Positions 1 to 8,175 of a stretch of DNA of 31,330 nucleotides are shown here, piece after piece. The position numbers and the translations under genes are program-made. Source of the stretch: Gammaproteobacteria bacterium (GTDB lineage Bacteria; Pseudomonadota; Gammaproteobacteria; GCA-001735895); assembly GCA_029288195.1 (NCBI GenBank), contig JARFPR010000029.1, positions 1-31,330 of the forward strand, read 5' to 3'. Under the pieces are notes generated by a model, which saw only the letters and a program-made list of their open reading frames with translations, did not search any database and was not told the origin of the DNA. Within the stretch, counting starts at the first letter, position 1, and each line of letters opens with the position of its first letter.

Positions 1-1996
1 CGGCGAGGTTGCGGCTTGACGCGGCATCACCGATGCGAAACAGCGAATACCCCGTTCCCTGTTCAAGACCCGGTTGCGGTTTTCCGGTGGTCAGTGTGTC
101 CAGATCGATCACGCCCAGGTTGCTGGCACCGTCTTGCAGGCTGTTAAATAAATCGGCGAACGGCAATGTACCACGCTCAACGATAACCTGGTCGGCATGC
201 AGTGTGCGTATTTCTCCCGTCAATTCGCTACGAAACATTGCGTCGAGCCCGGAATCTCCTCGACTCAATTCAACCAGTTCGTATTCGGCGAGCGGGATGA
301 GGTTGCGACGCGCTAGTTCACGACGCCAGATGACGCGTTCCCCGTAGCCAAGCTCGGCGACCGGCATTTCGTCGAGAGTAACGAGCTGCACCCGACTACC
401 CGCGTCGCAACAGAATTCGGCAGCGGTTGCGGCGGGGTGACGGCCGGTACCATCGTATACGATGACGCTCGCAGCCGGTTTTACTGCGCGAGACAGAACA
501 TCCCAGACCGGCGTGCAAAGCTCCGCCCCCGGCAACCAGTCCAGGTCCGGCAGTCCACCGGTCGCATCGATTACGACATCGGGGCCTTCCGCGAGCACGT
601 CTTCTGCCTCGACCAGGGTGTTGTATTGAACCTCGACGCCCAGGCGCTCGAGCTCGGCCACACGCCAGTCGATAATGCCAACCACATCCCGACGCCAGCT
701 CGCTGCGGCAGCCAACCGCATCTGCCCTCCGGGCTGGTCGGTAGCCTCGAACAACTTGATCCGGTGACCGCGCTCGGCAAGAATCCGCGCCGCCTCGAGG
801 CCAGCGGGCCCCGCGCCGACGACCACCGCCCGCAGCACTGTACTAGTGCTGCGCTCGATACGCTGAGGCCAGTGCAATTCGCGCCCGCTCGCCGGGTTAT
901 GCACGCAGGTCGGGCGATTGTCCCCCATGCAGTGGGTGGCCCCGACGCAGGGGCGGATGCGATCCTCCTTACCTTGCTCGAGCTTGACGACGATGTCCGG
1001 ATCCGCGATGTGCGCGCGTGTCATCGCAACCATGTCGAGCAGGCCGTCACGGATCGCGTGACGCGCAGTCGCGAGATCGGTGATGCGTGCCGCATGAAAC
1101 ACTGGCAGCCGGACTTCGGCGCGAAAGCGTCCCGCGGATTCCAGCCAGGGCGCGATCGGCGATTCCATTCCCGGCATGCATTCGGTCACCATGCGATGCA
1201 TCGTGTCGAGGCGTCCGTAGTTGGCGTTGAAGAAATCGATTAGACCCGAATCCTGGAAGATTTGCGCCATCTCGACGCATTCATCGAATCCGAGTCCCGC
1301 GGCGTCCGCTTCGTCGATCAGGAAACGCATGCCGACGATAAACTCGGCACCGACTCGACGACGTATCTCCTCGTGTACCAAGAGCCCAAAACGGCAGCGG
1401 TTTTCGATCGAGCCGCCATACTCATCGTCGCGCTGGTTCGTCATCGGCGACAGAAATTGGCCGATCAGATGGCCTCCGACCATGGTTTCGATTCCATCCA
1501 GACCGCCCTGCTGCGCACGCAGCGCCGAAGCGCCAAAGGCTTTAACCACCCGCTTGATATCCTGATGGTCCATTTCGCGCGGGAAAGCACGGTGCAAGGT
1601 CTCGCGCACCGGAGACGGACCGAGCGCGGGTAGCCAGAATTGCGAATTGGTTTCCGCGCGTCGGCCAAGGTGGGTAAGCTGCATCATTATGGCCGCGCCG
1701 GCGGCATGAATCCGCTCCGAGAATGCCTCGAGATAGGGGATGATGCGATCACCGGACATGTCAAGCTGACCGCTGGCCCAGGTCGAATCGGGCGCAACGA
1801 AGGCGGAACCGCCGAACATGGTCAGGGCAAGCCCGCCGCGAGCCTTGGCTTCGTGGTAAGCCTGGTATGCCTCGCCGGGCATCGCGTCCCGGTCCTCTAG
1901 CCCGCAAGCGTGGCTGGTCGACATGATCCGGTTGCGCAAGATCAGATGCTTGAGTTGAAACGGTTGCAACAAGAGGTCGCTGGTTTGATGGGTAAT
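1..1996 (-). CDS. DgcA/trimethylamine-dehydrogenase-type FMN/FAD oxidoreductase, 3' end off the window
   Basis: This is an Old-Yellow-Enzyme-type TIM barrel fused to an FAD/NAD domain, the architecture of trimethylamine dehydrogenase, 2,4-dienoyl-CoA reductase and the dimethylglycine demethylase subunit DgcA. I translated it by hand. N-terminal PFQLKHLILRNRIM is followed by QFLSPMTNQRDDEYGGS and ENRCRF (residues about 170-200), typical of the family. A cysteine cluster lies at 350, 356 and 364 (CVGATHC...C). A dinucleotide-binding GAGPAG starts at residue 394. The frame stays open to base 1 and reads IGDAASSRNLA there, so only a short C-terminus is missing. There is no ATG. ATT at 1996 follows GAGGAA by 7 bases and a TAG lies two codons upstream; the nearest TTG (1972) lacks a ribosome site. 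Location beside etfBA and a carnitine operon suggests demethylation of an N-methylated amine with electrons passed to ETF. The exact substrate is inferred. Confidence 0.88.
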   Translation of the reverse strand, partial: MTHQTSDLLLQPFQLKHLILRNRIMSTSHACGLEDRDAMPGEAYQAYHEAKARGGLALTMFGGSAFVAPDSTWASGQLDMSGDRIIPYLEAFSERIHAAGAAIMMQLTHLGRRAETNSQFWLPALGPSPVRETLHRAFPREMDHQDIKRVVKAFGASALRAQQGGLDGIETMVGGHLIGQFLSPMTNQRDDEYGGSIENRCRFGLLVHEEIRRRVGAEFIVGMRFLIDEADAAGLGFDECVEMAQIFQDSGLIDFFNANYGRLDTMHRMVTECMPGMESPIAPWLESAGRFRAEVRLPVFHAARITDLATARHAIRDGLLDMVAMTRAHIADPDIVVKLEQGKEDRIRPCVGATHCMGDNRPTCVHNPASGRELHWPQRIERSTSTVLRAVVVGAGPAGLEAARILAERGHRIKLFEATDQPGGQMRLAAAASWRRDVVGIIDWRVAELERLGVEVQYNTLVEAEDVLAEGPDVVIDATGGLPDLDWLPGAELCTPVWDVLSRAVKPAASVIVYDGTGRHPAATAAEFCCDAGSRVQLVTLDEMPVAELGYGERVIWRRELARRNLIPLAEYELVELSRGDSGLDAMFRSELTGEIRTLHADQVIVERGTLPFADLFNSLQDGASNLGVIDLDTLTTGKPQPGLEQGTGYSLFRIGDAASSRNLA

Positions 1997-2003
1997 TTTC
2001 TAG

Positions 2004-2009
2004 TTCCTC
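2004..2009 (-). promoter_or_regulatory. Ribosome-binding site supporting an ATT start
   Basis: On the minus strand GAGGAA is followed by a 7-base spacer and then ATT (1996-1994). An in-frame TAG at 2002-2000 lies inside the spacer, so translation cannot start further upstream in this frame. The TTG codons at 1972 and 1969 are about 30 bases from this site, which makes ATT the better-spaced start. Confidence 0.5.
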
Positions 2010-2085
2010 AGCTTTTTCAGGATTCGTTGTGCTTTAAAGGCTCATGTGTGCAGAAGGTAAAAGCAAGCTGAAAATATTGCAACGC

Positions 2086-2126
2086 AAAAAAAACCCGCTG
2101 GTTTTCCATAACGGGTTTTTATTTTT
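2086..2126 (-). terminator. Rho-independent terminator of etfBA
   Basis: AAAAACCCG (2089-2097) pairs with CGGGTTTTT (2112-2120) around a 14-base loop. Read on the minus strand the stem runs into a T tract (complement of the A run from 2086). It lies about 50 bases beyond the etfA stop and before the flavoprotein gene on the same strand, so it should separate the two transcripts. Confidence 0.8.
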
Positions 2127-2173
2127 AAACCTAATCCCGAAGCGGCTCTCCGACATTCGGAAATGACATCAGC

Positions 2174-3103
2174 CTAGAGTGCGGCGTCCAGTTGCGGAAC
2201 GGCCTCGAACAGGTCCGCGACGAGACCGTAATCGGCCACCTGGAAGATCGGTGCTTCGCTGTCGTTGTTGATGGCGACGATAACCTTGCTTTCCTTCATT
2301 CCCGCAAGGTGCTGGATCGCACCGGAGATACCGACCGCGATGTACAGATCCGGCGCGATGACCTTGCCGGTCTGACCAACCTGGAGTTCGTTGGGCACAA
2401 AGCCGGAGTCCACTGCGGCGCGCGACGCGCCAACCGCGGCGCCGAGCTTTTCGGCTACCGAGTGCAACATGCTGAAATTATCACCAGACTGCATGCCGCG
2501 ACCGCCGGAGACGACGATCTTGGCCGAGGTCAGGTCGACCTGGTCGTTGTCGGAAACCGCCTGTGATACCCAACTCGACAGACCAGTATCGGTACCGCCA
2601 CTGATTGCTTCGACGCTCGCGGAACCACCTTCGGCTGCCGCGGCTTCGAACTTGATGGTGCGCACGGTGATCATCTTGATCGAATCCGAAGACTGTACCG
2701 TAGCCAGCGCGTTACCTGCGTAGATCGGGCGCACGAAGGTGTCGGCTGATTTGACTTCGACGATCTCTGAAATCTGCGCCTTGTCGAGCAGTGCCGATGC
2801 ATGGGGCATGACGTTCTTGCCGAACGTAGTGGCCGAGGCCAGCACGTGACTGTAACCCGCGGCGACTTCGACGATCAGCGTCGCCAGGTTTTCCGCGAGG
2901 TGATGACCGAACTTCGCATCATCGGCAACTTTTACAGAACTGACGCCAGCAATTTTGGCGGCTGCTTCGGCGACCGCGCCACAGTTTTCGCCTGCGACCA
3001 GCAGGTCGATGTCACCACCAATCTGTTGCGCAGCAGTCACCGCATGCAGGGTTGCCGCAGCGACTTCGTTATTGTCGTGTTCGACGATTACAAGATTTGC
3101 CAT
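2174..3103 (-). CDS. etfA: Electron transfer flavoprotein alpha subunit
   Basis: EtfA, 309 residues, the usual length. It binds the redox-active FAD of the ETF heterodimer, which takes electrons from acyl-CoA dehydrogenases and dimethylglycine/sarcosine-type dehydrogenases and passes them to ETF:quinone oxidoreductase. The N-terminus MANLVIVEHDNN is typical. The C-terminal FAD domain has VVSGGRG, then GASRAAVDSGFVPNELQVGQ and APDLYIAVGISGA (about residues 195-270). The ATG lies 2 bases after the etfB stop, so the pair is one operon. It resembles the housekeeping ETF of gammaproteobacteria. The neighbouring acyl-CoA dehydrogenase and DgcA-like flavoprotein are natural electron donors; that link is inferred from position. 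Confidence 0.97.
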   Translation of the reverse strand: MANLVIVEHDNNEVAAATLHAVTAAQQIGGDIDLLVAGENCGAVAEAAAKIAGVSSVKVADDAKFGHHLAENLATLIVEVAAGYSHVLASATTFGKNVMPHASALLDKAQISEIVEVKSADTFVRPIYAGNALATVQSSDSIKMITVRTIKFEAAAAEGGSASVEAISGGTDTGLSSWVSQAVSDNDQVDLTSAKIVVSGGRGMQSGDNFSMLHSVAEKLGAAVGASRAAVDSGFVPNELQVGQTGKVIAPDLYIAVGISGAIQHLAGMKESKVIVAINNDSEAPIFQVADYGLVADLFEAVPQLDAAL

Positions 3104-3105
3104 GA

Positions 3106-3855
3106 CTAAATCACCTTCGCTTCGTTGCGCAGTTTTTCGACCAGTTCACTGACGCTGTTTACAATTACGCCGGCGGCACGGCCTTCCGGTTCTTCGACTT
3201 TCAGAGTGGTCAGGCGATTCGCGGTATCAAGCCCCAGGCTGTCGAGCTCGATTTTATCCATCGGCTTGCGCTTGGCTTTCATGACGTCGGGTAGCTTGAC
3301 GTAACGCGGCTCGTTGAGGCGCAGGTCTGCACTCATGACAGCCGGCATCTTCACCTCGATAGTCTCGAGACCGGCGTCTACTTCACGGATTACGGTCGCC
3401 TTATCACCGTCGATCTTGATTTCCGAGCAGTAGGTCGCCTGTGACCAGCCAAGCAGCGCCGACAGCATTTGTGCGGTCTGGTTGGAGTCGTCGTCGATGG
3501 CCTGCTTGCCCGCGAGCACAAGGCCGACGCCTTCCTGCTCGGCGACCTGCTTCAGCACCTTGGCGATGGCGAGCGGCTCAAGCGTTTCCTCGGTTACCAC
3601 CTGGATCGCACGATCGGCGCCCATGGCGAGACCGTGACGCAGGGTTTCCTCGGTTTTACCACCACCGACCGAGGCCACGATGATTTCCTCGCCAATGCCG
3701 GCTTCGCGCAGACGCAGCGCTTCTTCGAGGGCATTTTCACAAAAGGGATTCATGGTCATCTTGGCATTCGCCAGGTCGACACCCGATTCATCCGCCTTGA
3801 CACGTGCCTTGACCTGGGGGTCGAGCACGCGTTTCACACATACCAGTATTTTCAT
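3106..3855 (-). CDS. etfB: Electron transfer flavoprotein beta subunit
   Basis: EtfB, 249 residues, is the AMP-binding partner of EtfA and docks the donor dehydrogenases. The N-terminus MKILVCVKRVLDPQVK, the MTMNPFCENALEEALRLRE segment (about 34-52) and ASVGGGKTEETLRHGLAMGAD (about 61-82) are classical for the beta subunit. DDDSNQTAQMLSALLGW (about 122-138) is the conserved nucleotide-binding stretch. It is the first gene of etfBA. An AAAGGAAAG stretch lies upstream of the ATG with a rather long spacer. The next gene upstream, the AraC regulator on the same strand, ends 150 bases away, so an own promoter is likely. Confidence 0.97.
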   Translation of the reverse strand: MKILVCVKRVLDPQVKARVKADESGVDLANAKMTMNPFCENALEEALRLREAGIGEEIIVASVGGGKTEETLRHGLAMGADRAIQVVTEETLEPLAIAKVLKQVAEQEGVGLVLAGKQAIDDDSNQTAQMLSALLGWSQATYCSEIKIDGDKATVIREVDAGLETIEVKMPAVMSADLRLNEPRYVKLPDVMKAKRKPMDKIELDSLGLDTANRLTTLKVEEPEGRAAGVIVNSVSELVEKLRNEAKVI

Positions 3856-3924
3856 TACGCTCGCAGCTTTCCTTTCTGGTGATCGCAGGGGAATTCCTCG
3901 ATCACAGTCGATTTACAGCGACGA

Positions 3925-3952
3925 ATACTATCACAGCCTTGCCCGGTGTAAG
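3925..3952 (-). promoter_or_regulatory. Possible sigma-70 promoter for etfBA
   Basis: On the minus strand CTTACA (3952-3947) is followed after 16 bases by TAGTAT (3930-3925). Each hexamer matches consensus at four of six positions. It would start transcription about 60 bases before etfB. This is the best candidate seen in the 150-base gap, but the match is modest. Confidence 0.35.
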
Positions 3953-4006
3953 ATTTATGCGCGACTGAAGATTATCTATTTGCGCCAACCCGGCAGGACA
4001 ACAGAT

Positions 4007-4984
4007 TCAAATTGTACTTTGCGCCAGGCGACGACATTCTCCGGGGGATTGCTGGTAGTACTGGCTAAACAGGCGCGAAAACGAAGACAACGAGTTAAAG
4101 CCGGTGCGAATGGCGATTTCCTGCAACTTGAGCCGAGTGTCGACCACCATGCGTCGCGCGGTTTGCAACCTCAGACGACGATAGTAGGCAGCCGGGGAAA
4201 GATTCAGGGTCTGTCTGAACAGGTATTCGAGCATACGCACCGATAAATCAATCTGCTGTGCCACCTGGGTTATCGTCAGGGTGTCATCGATATGCTGTTC
4301 CATCAGGTGTATCGCCGCGGCGACCCGGGGCTCGTTATTTTCCAGCATGCCGAGTGATACCAGTGGCTGGGTATCGGTGGCGCTATGCACGCCGTCATAA
4401 ATGTAGGCGCTGGAAACTTCGATCGCGAGTGGGTAACCGTAGCGCTTGCGGATCAGGTAAAGCATGAAGTCGAAGGTTGGCGAGGCGCCACCGGTGGTAA
4501 AAACCGAGCCATCGATAACGAAACGATCCGCTTTCAAATTGACCGCGGGAAAGCGAGTGCCAAATTCCTCCAGGTCTTCCCAGTGAGTGGTTGCGGATTT
4601 ACGCTCCAGTAAGCCGCTGCGTGCCAGGATCCAGCTGCCGGCCTCGATGCCACCAACCATGGAGAAATTTCGAGCCACCCGCTTGATCATCCTTAAATGG
4701 GCAGGTCCCGCGTGTTGCTGTTGATGAAAACTGGCAATAACGATCAGCACGTCCCCGTGCGAATCTTCATCAAGCGTGGCGTCGGGCTCGATCGATATAT
4801 CGCAGGTCAGGCGCGCCGGTTTACCGTTCAGGGTGATGATTTTCCATTCGAATAGATGATTGCTTGCGATACGGTTTGCGGCACGCATGGTGTCGAGCGC
4901 CGATGCCAGCGACATCATCGATGAGTCGGGCAATACAAGCAGCGTTACCCTGAGTTTTTGAGCGCTGGGTTTGAAGATACTCAT
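4007..4984 (-). CDS. GATase1/AraC-family regulator, CdhR/GbdR type
   Basis: A transcription factor of about 325 residues. The N-terminal half is a DJ-1/PfpI (class I glutamine amidotransferase-like) fold with RVTLLVLPDSSMMSLASALD at its start and GGIEAGSWILARSGLL in the nucleophile-elbow region. Here A-G-S replaces the usual cysteine, so it should sense rather than catalyse. The C-terminal AraC double helix-turn-helix covers the last ~100 residues (TITQVAQQIDLSVRMLEYLFRQ, then IAIRTGFNSLSSFSRLFSQYY). This architecture is that of GbdR (glycine betaine) and CdhR (carnitine). It is divergent from cdhC, 90 bases apart, so it most likely activates that operon in response to carnitine, butyrobetaine or betaine. 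An in-frame TTG at 4999 is an alternative start; the ATG at 4984 was preferred. Neither has a clear ribosome site. Confidence 0.9.
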   Translation of the reverse strand: MSIFKPSAQKLRVTLLVLPDSSMMSLASALDTMRAANRIASNHLFEWKIITLNGKPARLTCDISIEPDATLDEDSHGDVLIVIASFHQQQHAGPAHLRMIKRVARNFSMVGGIEAGSWILARSGLLERKSATTHWEDLEEFGTRFPAVNLKADRFVIDGSVFTTGGASPTFDFMLYLIRKRYGYPLAIEVSSAYIYDGVHSATDTQPLVSLGMLENNEPRVAAAIHLMEQHIDDTLTITQVAQQIDLSVRMLEYLFRQTLNLSPAAYYRRLRLQTARRMVVDTRLKLQEIAIRTGFNSLSSFSRLFSQYYQQSPGECRRLAQSTI

Positions 4985-5068
4985 TGCGTAAATTGTCAAA
5001 TATTTTGCGTATTAATGCAATCACAGTCCGACAATCCATGACAAGATGACAGGTTCTATTAATGGAGG
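4984..5068. promoter_or_regulatory. Divergent control region between the AraC regulator and cdhC
   Basis: Two copies of TTGCGTA (4984-4990 and 5005-5011) lie 21 bases apart, two helical turns, as expected for tandem half-sites of an AraC-type protein; the first copy abuts the regulator's start codon. A possible cdhC promoter is TTGTCA (4993-4998) with a 17-base spacer to TGCAAT (5016-5021). The second repeat falls between those hexamers, so either the promoter call or the operator call may need shifting. A strong ribosome site, GGAGG at 5064-5068, precedes cdhC. Confidence 0.45.
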
Positions 5069-5074
5069 TGTGCC

Positions 5075-5992
5075 ATGCCTTTAAGCGCCAATCTGAATCC
5101 TTTCATAACCTGTGCTGTCACCGGTTCCGGCAGTTCCCAGGATCGTTCTCCCCACGTACCGCGCTCGCCCGAACAAATCGCCAGCAGCGCGATCGATGCC
5201 GCGAAGGCCGGCGCCGCCGTTGTCCATTGCCACGTGCGCGAACCTGAAACCGGCAAACCCAGTCGTCGGGTAGAACTCTACCGTGAGGTTATCGATCGTA
5301 TCCGTGATTCTGAAACCGATGTCGTGGTCAACTTCACGGCCGGCATGGGCGGTGACCTGGTGTTTGGCGATCCGGAGAATCCGCTACCCCTGAACGAGGC
5401 TGGAACCGATATGGCGGGCGCTACTGAACGTGTTGCGCACGTCGCCGAATGCCTGCCTGAAATCTGTACCCTCGACTGCGGCACGATGAACTTCGCCGAG
5501 GCCGACTACGTCATGACCAATACACCCGGCATGCTACGCGCGATGGGCCAAATGATGACCGATCTCGGCGTGCGTCCCGAAATCGAAGTCTTCGAAACCG
5601 GCCACCTGTGGTTTGCCAGGCAGCTGGTCGAAGAAGGCATCATCCAGGACCCGGTCATGATCCAAATGTGTATGGGTATTCCCTGGGGCGCTCCGGATGA
5701 CCTGAACACCTTCATGTCGATGGTCAATAACACCCCGCACAACTGGACCTTCTCGGCGTTTTCAATCGGCCGCCACGAAATGCCCTATGCCGCCGCGGCA
5801 GTACTTGCCGGCGGTAACGTGCGCGTCGGCCTCGAGGACAACCTGTGGCTCAGAAAAGGCGAGCTCGCGACTAACGCACAGCTTGTTGAAATGGCGGCAA
5901 CCATTGTTACCAACATGGGCGCAACCCTGATGACCCCGGCCGAGGTGCGCGAAAAAATGCAACTGCAAAAACGTCCCCCGGTTTCAAAGTAG
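5075..5992 (+). CDS. cdhC: Beta-keto-acid cleavage enzyme, dehydrocarnitine type
   Basis: A 305-residue BKACE (DUF849) protein. The family uses Zn to cleave a beta-keto acid with acetyl-CoA, giving a CoA ester and acetoacetate; for 3-dehydrocarnitine the products are betainyl-CoA and acetoacetate. The Zn-binding HCH motif is at residues 51-53 (VVHCHVREP). R250, E254 and D255 in the C-terminal GNVRVGLEDN match the spacing of the catalytic Arg, metal Glu and catalytic Asp known in the family. The start is fixed by GGAGG 6 bases before ATG. It is the first gene of the operon, with cdhA next, the pairing seen in Pseudomonas carnitine loci. Substrate assignment rests mainly on this pairing and the CdhR-like neighbour. 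Confidence 0.93.
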   Translation: MPLSANLNPFITCAVTGSGSSQDRSPHVPRSPEQIASSAIDAAKAGAAVVHCHVREPETGKPSRRVELYREVIDRIRDSETDVVVNFTAGMGGDLVFGDPENPLPLNEAGTDMAGATERVAHVAECLPEICTLDCGTMNFAEADYVMTNTPGMLRAMGQMMTDLGVRPEIEVFETGHLWFARQLVEEGIIQDPVMIQMCMGIPWGAPDDLNTFMSMVNNTPHNWTFSAFSIGRHEMPYAAAAVLAGGNVRVGLEDNLWLRKGELATNAQLVEMAATIVTNMGATLMTPAEVREKMQLQKRPPVSK

Positions 5993-6004
5993 TGGAGTAA
6001 TAAC

Positions 6005-7000
6005 ATGTTTGAAGTAAAAACAGCCGCCATCATCGGCGGCGGCGTTATCGGTGGCGGCTGGAGCGCACGCCTGATCGAAAACGGTATCGATGTGCGTGTC
6101 TTCGATCCTGCAGCCGACGCCGAAACCAGGCTAAATGCGGTGCTCAGCAATGCCGAGCAAGCGTTTGCCGACCTGAGCGGCATTCGTTCCACTAACAAGG
6201 GTAGTATCAGCTGGCATGCCACCGCGGCAGAGGCGGCCGACGGGGCGCAACTGATCATCGAATCGGTGCCCGAACGCCCTGACATCAAGCGCGCGGTTTA
6301 CGCTGAAATCGAAACCACGGCGGCGAGCGACGCGGTCATCACCTCGTCGACCTCGGGCATCATGCCAACTGAACTGCAGGCTGAAATGACGCATCCCGAG
6401 CGCCTGATGGTTGCCCATCCATTCAACCCGGTATACCTGCTGCCGCTGGTAGAGCTCGTGGCCGGTGAGAAAACTGATTCGAAATATATCGAATGGGGCA
6501 AACACTTCTTCGCCGCCATTGGCATGCATCCGCTGCACTGTCGCGTTGAAATCGAGGGTTTTCTGTCGGATCGCCTGCAGGAAGCACTGTGGCGCGAAGC
6601 ACTTTGGTTACTGCACGACAAGGTCGCGACCGCCGAGGAAATTGACGCCGCCATCGCTTACGGCCCAGGCCTGCGCTGGGCGCAGATGGGTACCATGCAG
6701 ACTTTCCACCTGGCTGGTGGCGAAGGTGGCATGCGCGCGATGCTGGCGATGTTCGGTCCCTGCCTGAAGTGGCCCTGGACCAAACTCATGGACGTACCCG
6801 AACTGACCGATGAGTTTGTCAATGAGGTCGGAGATCAATGCGAACAGCAGGCCGGTGGCCTGACCCCGCGTGATCTGGAACGCGTGCGCGATAGCAACCT
6901 GATCGCCATTCTGCAGGCGCTCAAGGGCAACAACTGGGGTGCGGGCAAAACACTGGCACGCTACGAGCACCAACTGCTGGAAGCCGCTAATGACGAATAA
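6005..7000 (+). CDS. cdhA: L-carnitine 3-dehydrogenase
   Basis: A 331-residue member of the 3-hydroxyacyl-CoA dehydrogenase superfamily. CdhA oxidises L-carnitine to 3-dehydrocarnitine with NAD+. The N-terminal Rossmann motif is IIGGGVIGGGW (about 9-19) with D35 in RVFDPAAD, which fits NAD. SSTSGIMPTEL followed by VAHPFNPVYLLPLVELV (about 115-155) is the family's substrate/cofactor segment, containing the conserved HPFNP. GPGLRWAQMG near residue 220 lies in the C-terminal helical domain. It starts 12 bases after cdhC behind a GGAG site. Some CdhA homologues carry a fused thioesterase; this one ends after the dehydrogenase domains, so the betainyl-CoA thioesterase function is absent here. Confidence 0.93.
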   Translation: MFEVKTAAIIGGGVIGGGWSARLIENGIDVRVFDPAADAETRLNAVLSNAEQAFADLSGIRSTNKGSISWHATAAEAADGAQLIIESVPERPDIKRAVYAEIETTAASDAVITSSTSGIMPTELQAEMTHPERLMVAHPFNPVYLLPLVELVAGEKTDSKYIEWGKHFFAAIGMHPLHCRVEIEGFLSDRLQEALWREALWLLHDKVATAEEIDAAIAYGPGLRWAQMGTMQTFHLAGGEGGMRAMLAMFGPCLKWPWTKLMDVPELTDEFVNEVGDQCEQQAGGLTPRDLERVRDSNLIAILQALKGNNWGAGKTLARYEHQLLEAANDE

Positions 7001-7014
7001 ATTTGGAGAATAAC

Positions 7015-8175
7015 ATGCATTTCGGACTCAGTTTTGAACAGGAAATGATCGTCGATACGGTTAGAAGCTTCGTCGAAAACGAAATTTATCCCCACGAAGC
7101 CGAAGTCGAGCGCAGCGGCGAGGTACCAATTGAAATCGGCCATGAAATTCGGGACAAATGTATCGAAGCGGGCTACTTCGCCGCCAATATCTCCGAGGAA
7201 TTTGGTGGCGGTGGTCTAAGCCATCTTGACTTCACCCTGCTCGAACGTGAACTCGGCCGCGCCTCCAACGGGCTGGCGGTATTCTTCGGGCGCCCTTCCG
7301 GTATTTTGCAGGCCTGCACCGAAGAGCAGCGCGAAAAATACCTGGTCCCAGCGGTTAAAGGTGAGAAATTTGATGCGCTTGCCATGACCGAACCCGGCGC
7401 AGGCTCGGATGTTCGCGGCATGAAATGCAGTGCAAAGCAGGATGGCAGTGACTGGGTTGTGAATGGCAGCAAGCATTTTATCAGCCATGCCGATATTGCT
7501 GACTTCGTCATCGTTTTTATCGCCACCGGAGAAGAAGAAACACCGCGTGGTATCAAGAAAAAAATTACCTGCTTCCTGGTAGACCGCGGCACACCGGGAT
7601 TCGAAATCAGGCCGGGATATAACTCGGTCAGCCATCGCGGCTACAAGAACTGTATCCTGAATTTCGATAATTGCCGTTTGCCCGAAGGTCAGATCCTGGG
7701 TGAATTGCACGGTGGTTTCGACGTTATGAACGAATGGTTGTACGCGACCCGCTTAACCGTCGCCGCAACCAGTGTCGGACGTGCTCGACGCGCCTTCGAA
7801 TATGCCCTGCCCTACGCGGTCGAGCGCAAACAGTTCGGTCAGCAAATCGGCAAGTTCCAGGGCGTGTCTTTCAAACTCGCCGACATGATCACTGAGATTG
7901 ACGCAGCCGATTGGCTTACGCTGTCTGCCGCCTGGCGTCTCGACGAGGGACTCGATGCCAATCGCGAAATCGCGAGCGCCAAGGTGTTCGCCACCGAAAT
8001 GCTGGCGCGCGTAACCGATGAGGCGATCCAGATCTTCGGCGGCATGGGCCTGATGGATGAACTACCACTGGAACGATTCTGGCGCGATGCGCGTGTCGAA
8101 CGCATCTGGGATGGCACCTCCGAAATCCAGCGCCATATCATTTCGCGCGAATTGCTGCGCCCGCTGGGGGGCTGA
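7015..8175 (+). CDS. Acyl-CoA dehydrogenase, probable gamma-butyrobetainyl-CoA dehydrogenase
   Basis: A 386-residue FAD acyl-CoA dehydrogenase. Conserved segments are ALAMTEPGAGSDVRGMKC (about 122-139), the arginine-rich RKQFGQQIGKFQ (about 272) and IFGGMGLMDELPLERFWRDARV. Beside a CaiD-like hydratase and a CoA ligase it should form crotonobetainyl-CoA from butyrobetainyl-CoA and pass electrons to ETF, encoded nearby. That substrate is inferred. At the usual catalytic-base position (IYEGTSEIQR in many relatives) this protein has Asp366 in IWDGTSEIQR; some ACAD groups use this form or a base elsewhere. ATG at 7015 was chosen over an in-frame TTG at 7003 because GGAG (7005-7008) sits just upstream. 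Its stop overlaps the next start as TGATG. Confidence 0.9.
   Translation: MHFGLSFEQEMIVDTVRSFVENEIYPHEAEVERSGEVPIEIGHEIRDKCIEAGYFAANISEEFGGGGLSHLDFTLLERELGRASNGLAVFFGRPSGILQACTEEQREKYLVPAVKGEKFDALAMTEPGAGSDVRGMKCSAKQDGSDWVVNGSKHFISHADIADFVIVFIATGEEETPRGIKKKITCFLVDRGTPGFEIRPGYNSVSHRGYKNCILNFDNCRLPEGQILGELHGGFDVMNEWLYATRLTVAATSVGRARRAFEYALPYAVERKQFGQQIGKFQGVSFKLADMITEIDAADWLTLSAAWRLDEGLDANREIASAKVFATEMLARVTDEAIQIFGGMGLMDELPLERFWRDARVERIWDGTSEIQRHIISRELLRPLGG

Noticed and set aside
437..1243. Plus-strand open frame of 268 codons
   Set aside because: It is antisense to the DgcA-like gene, whose opposite-strand translation shows clear family motifs throughout; this frame shows none.
5534..5742. 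Minus-strand short frames inside cdhC
   Set aside because: Shadow frames of a clearly assigned gene with no ribosome site or motifs.
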